NCBI RefSeq assembly: GCF_014268595.2
Contig: NZ_CP077091.1
Span: 2,130,501-2,194,500, forward strand
DNA length: 64,000 nt
DNA from: Pseudomonas hamedanensis
GTDB lineage: Bacteria > Pseudomonadota > Gammaproteobacteria > Pseudomonadales > Pseudomonadaceae
Reading direction: 5' to 3'
The notes under the pieces are model-generated. The model had not been told where the DNA came from. It ran no database searches and saw only the letters and a program-made list of their open reading frames with translations. Made by a program: the position numbers and the translations under genes. Of the stretch, positions 9,173 to 18,153 are shown one piece after another. How positions within the stretch are numbered: the stretch's first letter is position 1; each line of letters begins with the position of its first letter.

Positions 9173-9985
9173 TTGGCCAAGATTCTCGTGGTTACATCCG
9201 GCAAGGGTGGTGTGGGTAAGACCACCACCAGCGCCGCTATCGGTACCGGCCTCGCTCTGCGCGGCCACAAAACAGTGATCGTCGACTTCGACGTGGGCTT
9301 GCGTAACCTCGACCTGATCATGGGTTGCGAGCGCCGCGTAGTGTATGACTTCGTCAACGTGGTCAACGGCGAAGCCAACCTGCAACAGGCCTTGATCAAA
9401 GACAAGCGCCTGGAAAACCTTTACGTGCTGGCCGCCAGCCAGACCCGCGACAAAGACGCACTGACCGTCGAAGGCGTGGAAAAAGTCCTGATGGAGCTCA
9501 AGGAACAATTCGAGTTCGTCGTCTGCGACTCCCCGGCGGGCATCGAGAAAGGCGCGCACCTGGCCATGTACTTCGCCGATGAAGCGATCGTCGTGACCAA
9601 CCCGGAAGTCTCCTCGGTACGTGACTCGGACCGCATGCTCGGCCTGCTGGCGAGCAAATCGCGCCGCGCCGAACGTGGCGAAGACCCGATCAAGGAACAC
9701 CTGCTGATCACCCGCTACCACCCGGAGCGTGTTGAAAAGGGCGAGATGCTCGGCGTTGAAGACGTCAAGGAAATCCTCTCGGTGACCCTGCTCGGCGTGA
9801 TCCCGGAATCCCAGGCCGTGCTCAAGGCGTCCAACCAGGGCGTGCCAGTGATTCTCGACGACCAGAGCGATGCCGGTCAGGCGTACAGCGATACCGTCGA
9901 CCGCTTGCTGGGCAAAGAAAAAGCCCACCGATTCCTCGATGTCGAGAAGAAGGGATTCTTCGAGCGCCTGTTTGGAGGTAGGTAA
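9173..9985 (+). CDS. minD: septum site-determining protein MinD
   Basis: This 270-residue ParA-type ATPase has the deviant Walker A motif [10 protein letters not shown] near residues 9-18, with the signature Lys at position 11. The C-terminal amphipathic helix [12 protein letters not shown] mediates membrane binding. MinD recruits MinC and, driven by MinE, oscillates between the cell poles. The start codon is TTG at 9173, preceded by AGGGGTGA, a rare start that could lower expression. The stop codon overlaps the minE start (TAATG), indicating translational coupling. Confidence 0.97.
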   Translation: MAKILVVTSGKGGVGKTTTSAAIGTGLALRGHKTVIVDFDVGLRNLDLIMGCERRVVYDFVNVVNGEANLQQALIKDKRLENLYVLAASQTRDKDALTVEGVEKVLMELKEQFEFVVCDSPAGIEKGAHLAMYFADEAIVVTNPEVSSVRDSDRMLGLLASKSRRAERGEDPIKEHLLITRYHPERVEKGEMLGVEDVKEILSVTLLGVIPESQAVLKASNQGVPVILDDQSDAGQAYSDTVDRLLGKEKAHRFLDVEKKGFFERLFGGR

Positions 9986-10239
9986 TGAACCTTTTTGACT
10001 TCTTTCGTGCCAACAAAAAGCCAAGTACCGCCTCGGTAGCGAAAGAGCGTCTGCAGATCATCGTGGCGCATGAGCGCGGCCAGCGCAGCACGCCGGATTA
10101 CCTGCCAGCCTTGCAAAAGGAACTGGTCGACGTGATCCGCAAGTACGTCAACATCGGCAACGACGACGTACACGTAGCACTGGAAAGCCAGGGCAGTTGC
10201 TCGATTCTGGAACTCAACATCACCCTGCCCGATCGCTGA
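9985..10239 (+). CDS. minE: cell division topological specificity factor MinE
   Basis: This 84-residue protein begins MNLFDFFRA, the membrane-targeting start of MinE, followed by the MinD-stimulating region (about 13-31, [11 protein letters not shown]) and the C-terminal dimerisation domain. It stimulates the MinD ATPase and sets the pole-to-pole oscillation. The start overlaps the minD stop by one base. A long perfect hairpin follows the gene at 10258-10305. Confidence 0.97.
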   Translation: MNLFDFFRANKKPSTASVAKERLQIIVAHERGQRSTPDYLPALQKELVDVIRKYVNIGNDDVHVALESQGSCSILELNITLPDR

Positions 10240-10257
10240 GTCGATCCGGCAGGTACG

Positions 10258-10305
10258 ACGGCGGCTCAGGGCCATTCCCCTTGCGGAATGGCCCTGAGCC
10301 GCCGT
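10258..10305 (+). terminator. 21-bp perfect hairpin between minE and rluA
   Basis: The arms 10258-10278 and 10285-10305 are perfectly complementary over 21 bp with a six-base loop. The sequence after it is only moderately T-rich. It probably ends the min transcript. Because rluA starts 25 bases later, it would also limit read-through into rluA. Confidence 0.65.
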
Positions 10306-10330
10306 TGGCATTTGTTACGAGGCTGTTTTA

Positions 10331-10966
10331 ATGCCGCTGTCCAACATCCGCATCATCCATCAGGACGCCGCCGTACTGGTGGTCGACAAACCGACGTTGC
10401 TGCTCTCGGTGCCCGGTCGCGCCGACGACAACAAGGACTGCCTGATCACCCGCCTGCAGGAAAACGGTTACCCGGAAGCGCGCATCGTCCATCGCCTGGA
10501 CTGGGAAACCTCCGGCATCATCCTGCTGGCCCGTGATGCCGACACTCATCGCGAACTGTCGCGGCAGTTTCATGACCGCGAAACCGAAAAAGCCTACACC
10601 GCGCTGGCCTGGGGTCAGCCGGAACTGGACAGCGGCAGCATCGACCTGCCCTTGCGCTACGATCCGCCGACCAAACCACGCCATGTGGTCGATCATGAAT
10701 TCGGCAAACACGCGCTGACGTTCTGGAAGGTACTGGAGCGTTGCGGCGACTGGTGTCGCGTCGAGCTGACGCCGATCACCGGCCGTTCGCACCAATTGCG
10801 CGTACACATGTTATCGATTGGCCATCCGCTGCTCGGTGACGGGCTCTATGCCCACGAGCAGGCGCTGGCGGCCTGGCCACGTCTGTGCCTGCACGCGAGC
10901 ATGCTCGGCTTCACCCATCCGCAAACCGGCGAACGCCTGCGCTTCGAGTGCCCAGCGCCGTTTTGA
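10331..10966 (+). CDS. rluA: RluA-family pseudouridine synthase
   Basis: This 211-residue protein has the catalytic motif HRLDWETSGI, with the nucleophile Asp at position 57, and the downstream GRSHQLRVHM block typical of the RluA group. It lacks an N-terminal S4 domain. Its short length fits RluA itself, which modifies 23S rRNA U746 and tRNA U32. The ribosome-binding site is ACGAGG, eight bases before ATG 10331. The position after minCDE matches other pseudomonads. Confidence 0.88.
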   Translation: MPLSNIRIIHQDAAVLVVDKPTLLLSVPGRADDNKDCLITRLQENGYPEARIVHRLDWETSGIILLARDADTHRELSRQFHDRETEKAYTALAWGQPELDSGSIDLPLRYDPPTKPRHVVDHEFGKHALTFWKVLERCGDWCRVELTPITGRSHQLRVHMLSIGHPLLGDGLYAHEQALAAWPRLCLHASMLGFTHPQTGERLRFECPAPF

Positions 10967-10985
10967 CAGGCATCACCAAGCCCAT

Positions 10986-11072
10986 GTGGGAGCGAGCCTG
11001 CTCGCGAAAGCAATGTGTCAGTCAACCCGCGTGTTCCTGATACACCGCCTTCGCGAGCAAGCCCGCTCCCAC
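10986..11072. repeat. REP/BIME inverted repeat (GTGGGAGCGAGC type)
   Basis: Arms at 10986-11008 and about 11050-11072 are inverse complements between rluA and apeB. A shorter related fragment (GGCAAGCCAGCTCCC near 11128) follows in the same gap. Confidence 0.85.
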
Positions 11073-11213
11073 ATTGAATTGCGTCAGTCTGACAATGATC
11101 GGCCGGCTTCAAGACCGCAATCGCTGGCAAGCCAGCTCCCCCAAGGATCTGCATCGGATTCAATTGTCCGGCCAATACGTTAAACTCCCGCCCATTGCTG
11201 TCTGGAGTTTCTT

Positions 11214-12503
11214 ATGCGCGCAGAGTTGAACCAGGGCCTGATCGATTTTCTCAAGGCCTCCCCTACCCCGTTCCACGCCACCGCCAGTCTCGTTCAACGC
11301 CTGGAGGCCGCCGGCTACGTGCGCCTCGACGAGCGCGAGCCTTGGACCACCGAGGCCAACGGCCGCTACTACGTCACCCGTAATGATTCCTCGATCGTCG
11401 CGATCAAAATGGGCCGCAACTCGCCCTTGCACGGGGGCATCCGTCTGGTCGGCGCACACACCGACAGCCCCTGCCTGCGGGTCAAGCCGCAGCCGGAATT
11501 GCAGCGCCAGGGCTTCTGGCAACTGGGCGTCGAAGTTTACGGCGGCGCGCTGCTGGCGCCGTGGTTCGACCGCGACCTGTCGCTGGCCGGCCGTGTAACC
11601 TTCCGCCGAGACGGCAAGGTCGAGAGCCAGTTGATCGACTTCAAGGCGCCGATCGCGATCATTCCCAACCTGGCGATTCACCTCAACCGTGAAGCCAATC
11701 AGGGCTGGGCGATCAATGCCCAGACCGAGTTGCCGCCGATCCTCGCGCAATTCGCCGGTGACGAGCGTGTCGACTTCCGCGCGGTGCTCACCGATCAACT
11801 GGCCCGCGAACACGGACTGAACGCCGACGTGGTGCTGGATTACGAGCTGAGTTTCTACGACACGCAAAGCGCTGCGGTGATCGGTCTGAACGGCGATTTC
11901 ATTGCCGGTGCACGCCTGGATAACCTGCTGTCGTGCTATGCCGGCCTGCAAGCCTTGCTCACCGCCGAAACCGACGAAACCTGCGTATTGGTGTGTAACG
12001 ACCACGAAGAGGTCGGCTCCTGCTCGGCCTGCGGCGCCGACGGCCCGATGCTCGAACAGACCCTGCGCCGCGTGCTGCCGGACGGTGACGAGTTCGTCCG
12101 CACCATCCAGAAATCCCTGCTGGTCTCGGCCGACAACGCCCACGGCGTGCACCCCAACTACGCCGAAAAGCACGACGCCAACCACGGCCCGAAACTCAAC
12201 GCCGGCCCGGTGATCAAGGTCAACAGCAACCAGCGCTACGCCACCAACAGCGAAACCGCCGGTTTCTTCCGCCATCTGTGCATGGCCGAGGAAGTCCCGG
12301 TGCAGAGCTTCGTCGTGCGTAGCGACATGGGCTGCGGCTCGACCATCGGCCCGATCACCGCCAGCCATCTGGGCGTGCGCACCGTCGACATCGGCCTGCC
12401 GACCTTCGCCATGCACTCGATCCGCGAACTGTGCGGCAGCCATGACCTGGCGCACCTGGTCAAAGTGCTCAGCGCGTTCTATGCCAGTCGTGAATTGCCG
12501 TAA
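11214..12503 (+). CDS. apeB: M18-family aminopeptidase
   Basis: This 429-residue protein is a zinc aminopeptidase of family M18. Metal and catalytic residues are visible in [13 protein letters not shown] (His82 region), [17 protein letters not shown] (the Glu pair) and the closing TFAMHSIRE. The family forms cytoplasmic dodecamers that remove N-terminal residues from peptides. The start ATG 11214 follows TGGAG. It is flanked by REP pairs on both sides, so it is probably transcribed alone. Confidence 0.93.
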   Translation: MRAELNQGLIDFLKASPTPFHATASLVQRLEAAGYVRLDEREPWTTEANGRYYVTRNDSSIVAIKMGRNSPLHGGIRLVGAHTDSPCLRVKPQPELQRQGFWQLGVEVYGGALLAPWFDRDLSLAGRVTFRRDGKVESQLIDFKAPIAIIPNLAIHLNREANQGWAINAQTELPPILAQFAGDERVDFRAVLTDQLAREHGLNADVVLDYELSFYDTQSAAVIGLNGDFIAGARLDNLLSCYAGLQALLTAETDETCVLVCNDHEEVGSCSACGADGPMLEQTLRRVLPDGDEFVRTIQKSLLVSADNAHGVHPNYAEKHDANHGPKLNAGPVIKVNSNQRYATNSETAGFFRHLCMAEEVPVQSFVVRSDMGCGSTIGPITASHLGVRTVDIGLPTFAMHSIRELCGSHDLAHLVKVLSAFYASRELP

Positions 12504-12514
12504 TGGCTGAAAAG

Positions 12515-12578
12515 CTTCGCGAGCAGGCTCGCTCCCACATGTTGCATTCCAACTTGTGGGAGCGAGCCTGCTCGCGAA
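12515..12578. repeat. REP/BIME inverted repeat (GTGGGAGCGAGC type)
   Basis: Close-spaced arms at 12515-12538 and 12556-12578, between apeB and the small membrane peptide gene. Confidence 0.85.
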
Positions 12579-12695
12579 AGCGCCGGATCAGACACCAAAT
12601 ACCCCACTGACTTAAAGCATTCCTGAGCCACATCACGCCCCCGCTTCGAAAACCCGCCTAGACTGCAACCATCCCTCCCAGACAAGGCCGTCTCC

Positions 12696-12872
12696 ATGAT
12701 TTCGATGTCCTCCTTCCACGCCATGCTCGTCCCGATTCTCTCGGGAATGATCTTGCTGGCCATCGGCTTCAATTTCCGTGACAAGAACGCCGGTGTCTTC
12801 GCCATGTGGGTCGGCATGCTGATGATCCTCGCCACCGTGGTCTACAAGATCCTCGCCAAGCTGAACGAATGA
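12696..12872 (+). CDS. small inner membrane protein, 58 residues
   Basis: ATG 12696 to TGA 12872 encodes 58 residues starting MISMSSFHAML. There are two hydrophobic segments (about residues 8-25 and 33-52) separated by a charged turn (NFRDKNAG), so it is a likely two-helix membrane hairpin. Codons are GC-rich at the third position. The stop lies within the 5' region of the MscS-type channel gene (TGA shared with an ATGA), suggesting co-transcription. I do not recognise a named family. A role alongside the channel is inference only. Confidence 0.7.
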   Translation: MISMSSFHAMLVPILSGMILLAIGFNFRDKNAGVFAMWVGMLMILATVVYKILAKLNE

Positions 12873-12946
12873 CCGAGCCCGGCTCGCATTGCGCCAAAGG
12901 GCCTCGTACACTCCAGCGCATCCGCCCCTCGCGAGGTTGTCCCCTG

Positions 12947-15100
12947 GTGTTTGCTCGTCTTTTCGCTTTGCCCGGTCTGTTTCTTGTCTGCCTGATGACG
13001 CTGCTGCCGCTGGCGCCCGCACAAGCGGTCGGTTTGCCCGGCCTGCTCAATACTTCCAAGCCGCAACCAGAAGCCCAGGAACCCCTCGGTCAGTCGCTGG
13101 ATGAAGTCATCAAGTCGCTGGAAAACGACAAGCAACGCGCACAACTGCTCAGCGACCTGAAGAAGCTGCGCGACGCTACGAAACAAGCCCAGGCCGCGCC
13201 GGAAGAAGGTGTGCTGGGCCTGATCGGCGGCACCCTGGCCAACTTCGAAAAACAGTTTTCCGGCGCCGACAGCCCGATCACCCGCTGGTCCAACGAGATC
13301 GATCTGGCCAAGGACGAACTGACCGGCATGTTGCTGCCGGCCAACGAATGGCTGCCGATCATCTTCGGCTTCGCCATGATTCTGATGCTGTGGAGCCTGC
13401 TCGCTGCCGCCCTGATCTGGCTGGGTCACCGCGTGCGCCTGCGCTTCGGTCTCACCGAAGAACTGCCGCAACACCCCAAGGCCCTCGACATGCTGCGCTT
13501 CGCGTTGCGCAAGCTCGGACCGTGGCTGATCGCGCTGGTGATGACCGTCTACATGAGCTACGCGCTGCCCTCGTCATTGGGCAAGAGCCTGGCGATGGTA
13601 TTGGCCTATGCGTTGGTGGTCGGCACCTGTTTCTCGGCGATCTGCGTGATTGCCTTTTCCCTGCTCGACGGCCCGCACCGCCATCGCGCGCTGTACATCC
13701 TGCGCCATCAGGCTTTTCGACCTTTATGGCTGATCGGCAGCTTTGCCGCGTTCGGTGAGGCATTGAGCGATCCGCGCCTGATCGAAAGCCTGGGCGTGCA
13801 CCTGGCCCATACCGCCGCGACCACCGCCAATGTACTCGCCGCCCTCTCGACCGGGCTGTTCATTCTGCGCTTCCGCCGACCGATCGCGCATTTGATCCGC
13901 AACCAGCCGTTGTCTCGACGCCTGACGCGTCGCGCCCTCAGCGACACCATCGAAATTCTTGGGACCTTCTGGTACGTACCGGCGCTGGTGCTGGTCGGCG
14001 TCTCGTTGTTCGCCACTTTTGTCTCCGCCGGCGACACCAGCACGGCGTTGCGCCAGTCACTGATCTGCACTGTTTTGCTGGTCTTGTGCATGGTCATCAA
14101 CGGCCTCGTGCGTCGCCACTCGCTGAAGCCGCAACGCGGGCCGAAACGTCATGCGCTGTACTCGGAGCGACTGAAAAACTTCTTCTACACCCTCGCGCAC
14201 CTGCTGGTGTGGCTGGTGTTCATCGAACTGGGCCTGCGCGTCTGGGGCCAGTCGCTGATCGCTTTTGCCGACGGCGAAGGCCATGACATCAGCGTCAAGC
14301 TGTTCAGCCTGATCGGCACGCTGATATTCTCCTGGCTGATCTGGATCCTCGCCGACACCGCCGTGCACCACGCCCTCACCCGCTCACGCAAAGGCCTGGC
14401 CAATGCTCGCGCGCAGACGATGATGCCGCTGATCCGCAACGTCCTGTTCGTGGCGATTTTCATCATCGCCCTGATCGTCGCGCTGGCGAATATGGGCATG
14501 AACGTCACGCCGCTGTTGGCCGGTGCCGGTGTGATCGGTCTGGCCATTGGTTTTGGTGCGCAGTCGCTGGTCGCCGACCTGATCACCGGGCTGTTCATCA
14601 TCATCGAGGACTCGCTGGCCATCGATGATTACGTCGACGTCGGCGGCCACCTCGGCACCGTCGAAGGCCTGACCATTCGCACCGTGCGCCTGCGCGACAT
14701 CGACGGCATCGTCCACACCATCCCGTTCAGCGAAATCAAAAGCATCAAGAACTACTCGCGGGAATTCGGCTACGCAATCTTCCGCGTCGCGGTGCCGTAC
14801 AACATGGAAATTGACGACGCGATCAAACTGATGCGCGAAGTCGGCCAGAAAATGCGCACCGACCCGTTGCAGCGTCGCAACATCTGGTCGCCACTGGAAA
14901 TTCAAGGTGTGGAAAGTTTTGAATCCGGCAGCGCGATCCTGCGCGCACGGTTCAAGACCGCGCCGATCAAGCAGTGGGAAGTGTCCCGGGCTTTCAATCT
15001 GTCTTTGAAACGACATCTGGATGAAGCCGGGCTGGATCTGGCAACGCCGCGCATGAGCGTACAAGTGATCACAGCCGGTGGCGGTCAGCCAAAGGAATAG
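12947..15100 (+). CDS. MscS-family mechanosensitive ion channel, large (YbiO-like)
   Basis: The protein is about 717 residues from the GTG at 12947. This start has GAGG ten bases upstream and gives a clean signal peptide (FARLFALPGLFLVCLMTLLPLAPAQA shortened). An in-frame ATG at 12869, overlapping the preceding stop codon, is the alternative but has no clear ribosome-binding site. A periplasmic helical segment follows, then several membrane helices. The C-terminal MscS domain includes the pore region GAGVIGLAIGFGAQSLVAD and the cytoplasmic beta domain (DYVDVGGHLGTVEGLTIRTV). Such channels release solutes during hypo-osmotic shock. The size and signal peptide resemble E. coli YbiO. Confidence 0.85.
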   Translation: MFARLFALPGLFLVCLMTLLPLAPAQAVGLPGLLNTSKPQPEAQEPLGQSLDEVIKSLENDKQRAQLLSDLKKLRDATKQAQAAPEEGVLGLIGGTLANFEKQFSGADSPITRWSNEIDLAKDELTGMLLPANEWLPIIFGFAMILMLWSLLAAALIWLGHRVRLRFGLTEELPQHPKALDMLRFALRKLGPWLIALVMTVYMSYALPSSLGKSLAMVLAYALVVGTCFSAICVIAFSLLDGPHRHRALYILRHQAFRPLWLIGSFAAFGEALSDPRLIESLGVHLAHTAATTANVLAALSTGLFILRFRRPIAHLIRNQPLSRRLTRRALSDTIEILGTFWYVPALVLVGVSLFATFVSAGDTSTALRQSLICTVLLVLCMVINGLVRRHSLKPQRGPKRHALYSERLKNFFYTLAHLLVWLVFIELGLRVWGQSLIAFADGEGHDISVKLFSLIGTLIFSWLIWILADTAVHHALTRSRKGLANARAQTMMPLIRNVLFVAIFIIALIVALANMGMNVTPLLAGAGVIGLAIGFGAQSLVADLITGLFIIIEDSLAIDDYVDVGGHLGTVEGLTIRTVRLRDIDGIVHTIPFSEIKSIKNYSREFGYAIFRVAVPYNMEIDDAIKLMREVGQKMRTDPLQRRNIWSPLEIQGVESFESGSAILRARFKTAPIKQWEVSRAFNLSLKRHLDEAGLDLATPRMSVQVITAGGGQPKE

Positions 15101-15164
15101 CACTCAAGCGCGCCGCCGCAGTCACAGGCAAGGAAGCCTGACAACAATAATCAAGGAGACTCCG

Positions 15165-16499
15165 ATGCAACTGACGCGCATTGCCCAGACCGTTTTGCTC
15201 ACCCTGATCGCCGGCCACGCCGGTGCTGCCACTCTGGAAAGCACCCGCTCGGAAATCGCCGAACAGGCGCAGAAGCTGGAGCCGCAACTGCTGGAAACCC
15301 GTCGCGACCTGCACGCCCACCCGGAACTCGGCAACACTGAAAAACGCACCGCCGAGCTGGTCGCCAAGCAACTCGAGGCAATGGGCCTTGAGGTGAAAAC
15401 CGGCGTCGCCCGCACCGGCGTGGTCGCCATCCTCAAAGGCGCCCTGCCCGGCCCGACCGTCGCCCTGCGCGCCGACATGGACGCTCTGCCGGTCAAAGAA
15501 GTGTCCAACCTGCCATTCGCCTCGAAAGCCAAGGGCACTTATCTGGACAAAGAAGTCGACGTCATGCACGCCTGCGGCCATGACGCCCACACCGCGATCC
15601 TGCTCAGTGCCGCGAAGATTCTGACGGGCATGCGCGAGACCTTGCCCGGCACCGTGGTGTTCTATTTCCAGCCCGCCGAAGAAGGCCCAAGCGATTTCAT
15701 CCCCGACGGCAAAAACACCTGGGGTGCAAAAATGATGGTGCAGGAAGGCGTGATGAAATCGCCGAAACCCGACGCGGTCTTCGGCCTGCACGTCTGGGCC
15801 GGCATCCCCGCCGGCCAGATCGCCTACCGCCCCGGCCCGACCCTGGCCAGCTCCGACGACCTGCGCATCAAAATCCTCGGCAAACAAACCCACGCCGGCC
15901 GCCCCTGGGACGGCATCGACCCGATCACCGTCGGCGCGCAAACCCTGGTCGGCCTGCAAACCGTGGTCAGCCGCCGCACCGACATCTCCTCATATCCCTC
16001 GGTGGTGAGCATCGGCACCATCAATGGCGGGACGCGTTACAACATCATCCCCGAATCGGTCGACATGACCGGGACAATCCGCTCCTACGACTACGGCATC
16101 CGCCAGAAACTGCACGCCGACGTCCGCCAGACCGTTGAAAAAATCGCCGAAAGCGGCGGCGCAAAAGCCGATGTGACCATCATCGAAAAATACGACCCGA
16201 CCATTAACAACCCGGCGCTGACGGAAAAAATGCTGCCCACCCTGAAATGGGCCGCCAAGGACGACGTCGTGCAAGGCCCGCTGGTGGGTGGCGCGGAAGA
16301 CTTCTCATTTTTTGCCAAGGAAGCGCCGGGGTTGTTTGTGTTTCTGGGCGTCACCCCGAGAGACCAAGACATGAGCAAGGCCGCACCCAATCACAATCCC
16401 GGGTTCTTCGTGGACGAGTCGGCGTTGGTAGTCGGGGTCAGGACACTGGCTTCGTTGGCGACGGATTATTTGTATGCGAATGCGGGGGTGGGCAAATAG
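15165..16499 (+). CDS. exported M20-family amidohydrolase
   Basis: This 444-residue protein has a signal peptide (MQLTRIAQTVLLTLIAGHAGA), so it is periplasmic. M20D features are RRDLHAHPEL, ALRADMDALP, the metal motif MHACGHDAHTAILL, FQPAEEGP and a late His in the closing segment. Family members hydrolyse N-acyl amino acids, hippurate or similar amides with two metal ions. The start ATG 15165 has AAGGAGA upstream. The gene follows the channel gene by 64 bases. The substrate cannot be told from sequence. Confidence 0.88.
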   Translation: MQLTRIAQTVLLTLIAGHAGAATLESTRSEIAEQAQKLEPQLLETRRDLHAHPELGNTEKRTAELVAKQLEAMGLEVKTGVARTGVVAILKGALPGPTVALRADMDALPVKEVSNLPFASKAKGTYLDKEVDVMHACGHDAHTAILLSAAKILTGMRETLPGTVVFYFQPAEEGPSDFIPDGKNTWGAKMMVQEGVMKSPKPDAVFGLHVWAGIPAGQIAYRPGPTLASSDDLRIKILGKQTHAGRPWDGIDPITVGAQTLVGLQTVVSRRTDISSYPSVVSIGTINGGTRYNIIPESVDMTGTIRSYDYGIRQKLHADVRQTVEKIAESGGAKADVTIIEKYDPTINNPALTEKMLPTLKWAAKDDVVQGPLVGGAEDFSFFAKEAPGLFVFLGVTPRDQDMSKAAPNHNPGFFVDESALVVGVRTLASLATDYLYANAGVGK

Positions 16500-16521
16500 A
16501 GACGGGGTGACTTCGCGGGCC

Positions 16522-16689
16522 TCTTCGCGAGCAAGCCCGCTCCCACATTTGAACCGTGTGCAGCCTGTCAAAAATGGTTGGGCTGACAGGCCGCCATCGC
16601 GAGCAGGCTCACTCCTACAATTGGCTCAAGTTCACCCTCAAGAAACAGGTCGGCTGTCAGGCCGCCTTCGCGAGCAGGCTCGCTCCCAC
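16522..16689. repeat. three REP units in tandem
   Basis: Three single REP arms in the same orientation lie at about 16522-16546, 16595-16618 and 16665-16689. The middle one is of the GTAGGAGTGAGC type and the outer two of the GTGGGAGCGAGC type. This direct, mixed arrangement differs from the inverted pairs elsewhere. Confidence 0.75.
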
Positions 16690-16734
16690 AAAAGAGCAAG
16701 AGCAAGCAGACCGCCGCGCTTCTCACCACTCAAC

Positions 16735-17066
16735 ACAATGAGCGTTAGCTCGAGTAAGGCTCTTGATCTTGATCTCAGAGCCCGTCGGCAGGCTGAGCGG
16801 AGGGATTGATCCGGGCGTGGGAGCGCAGCGACCGTTTGGCGCAGCCAAACACAGCGAGAGGAGGTGCAGCGAAGCAAACCGGAGACGCTGCGCCCGGAAC
16901 AATCCCGTAGCGAAGGCACCCCGAGCCCCAGCGAGCGGGCCGAACGTCAGGGCAAAGCCTTTTTGGGTACTTTTTCGGCGTCTGGAAAAAGTGCCTCGCC
17001 GTAAGGGCGAAACCGCCAGCGGTAGCACCGCAAAAAACGGATATACCCACAAAACCCAATGAACCT
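16735..17066. repeat. about 330-base non-coding repeat element typical of pseudomonads
   Basis: The block runs from GAGCGTTAGCTCGAGTAAGG through CTTGATCTTGATCT to GTAAGGGCGAAACCGCC and AAAACGGATATACCC. It shows no convincing codon structure; the open frames through it are low-complexity and Arg/Ser/Pro-rich. It contains an inverted repeat ACTTTTTC/GAAAAAGT at 16969-16992. From memory, very similar blocks recur between genes in fluorescens-group genomes and are often mis-annotated as short hypothetical proteins. A genome-wide copy count would be needed to confirm that it is repeated. Confidence 0.5.
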
Positions 17067-17089
17067 GGTCGGCCCAAAGGCCGCCAAGG

Positions 17090-17803
17090 TCAAACCACAT
17101 CAACCCCAACATGAATCGCATCATGGCGCCAAAACTCCAGATCACAATCGATCAACCGCCCATGCTGATCATAATTGACCCGCGCAATCCGCAACCCCGG
17201 ACTCCCCACCGACACCCGCAACGCCGCCGCCGCATCCACCGACAATGAAGTCGGAACAATCTCGAACCGCACCCGCCCATAGTGCAAATCGTAATGCCGC
17301 GCATACAACTCAGTAATCGACTGATTCAAATCAAACGCCAGAATCCCCGGAAAAAACTGCGGATTCAAATAGTGCTCCACATACAACACCAGACGCCCGT
17401 CAATCCGCCGCGACCGGCAAATCTGAATCACGCTCGACAACGCCGGCAACTGCAACCACGCGCAGACCGCCGCCGAAGCCGGTTGCAAGCGCGCCGAAAT
17501 CACCTCCGTCGAAGGCTCGCGTCCCTGCGCACTGACCATCGCGTGGAAGTGACTGCGCTGCATCAGGTTATAGGCCAGACGCGGCGGCGAAACGAACCAG
17601 CCGCGCCGCTCCTCGCGATAAATCTGCCCCTGCGCCTCCAGCTGCAATAACGCCTCACGCACCGTGATTCGCGTCGTGCCAAACAGCTCACTGAGCTTGC
17701 GTTCGGCCGGCAACTTGCTGCCCGCTGCCAACAAGCCATGATCAAGCTGCTCCTGCAACACCTGGCCAATCGCTGTCACCGCTTTGGTTGCCTCATCACG
17801 CAT
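17090..17803 (-). CDS. GntR-family regulator with UTRA domain
   Basis: This 237-residue protein has an N-terminal winged helix-turn-helix (residues 20-75), with the typical run LPAERKLSELFGTTRITVRE, and a C-terminal UTRA ligand domain (about 90-235). This makes it a HutC-subfamily repressor. The start is ATG 17803, with AGGT eight bases upstream; a TTG one codon earlier is possible. It is divergent from the ABC transporter/phosphodiesterase operon at 18154. Two sites sharing CTAGACCA lie in the intergenic region, so it probably controls that operon and itself. The effector is likely a phosphorus- or nitrogen-containing metabolite, by inference. Confidence 0.85.
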   Translation of the reverse strand: MRDEATKAVTAIGQVLQEQLDHGLLAAGSKLPAERKLSELFGTTRITVREALLQLEAQGQIYREERRGWFVSPPRLAYNLMQRSHFHAMVSAQGREPSTEVISARLQPASAAVCAWLQLPALSSVIQICRSRRIDGRLVLYVEHYLNPQFFPGILAFDLNQSITELYARHYDLHYGRVRFEIVPTSLSVDAAAALRVSVGSPGLRIARVNYDQHGRLIDCDLEFWRHDAIHVGVDVV

Positions 17804-17816
17804 CAACGTTACCTAT

Positions 17817-17830
17817 CTGGACTAGACCAG
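17817..17830. promoter_or_regulatory. candidate GntR/UTRA operator 1
   Basis: CTGGACTAGACCAG is a near-palindrome with arms CTGG/CCAG around ACTAGA. HutC-type regulators commonly bind TGGTxTAxACCA-like sites. It lies 14 bases upstream of the regulator start, suggesting autoregulation. Confidence 0.55.
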
Positions 17831-18095
17831 CACTATTTCAGGGCAAGACCGACCGGTAAATGAACCGTTTTCGTCTGTTGCAAGCCTAGGCAGCGTAGAT
17901 GAACAACAGATGACAAAACGGCTCAACGGTCTTGCTCACGACTTGCAATACATCGGCCAAGTCCCTTGTCTGCCGTGGCTTGAGCATGGTCTACGCTTAT
18001 CTGGCACCTGCCGACACCGGGCAAGCAAGAGCCCCGCAAACAGGCCCTCGACATCAAAGTGTCATCCAGCGCCCTTAAATTGGCTCAGGTATTGC

Positions 18096-18107
18096 TGACC
18101 TAGACCA
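18096..18107. promoter_or_regulatory. candidate GntR/UTRA operator 2
   Basis: TGACCTAGACCA shares the CTAGACCA half with operator 1 and lies 46 bases before the binding-protein gene, where a repressor could block transcription. Confidence 0.5.
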
Positions 18108-18153
18108 ACACAAACCGCAATCGCAGCGTTGAACACGACCAAGGAGCTTCGGA

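Larger units (their letters stand above)
17804..18153. promoter_or_regulatory. 350-base divergent regulatory region between the GntR gene and the transporter operon
   Basis: No gene is supported here. The region contains two candidate operators (listed separately) and is the only place from which both divergent units could be transcribed. No clear consensus promoter was identified with confidence. Confidence 0.5.

Noticed and set aside
16723..17145. 140-codon minus-strand open frame within the intergenic repeat
   Set aside because: Frames through this repeat look like recurring artefacts; there is no start site support and no codon bias.
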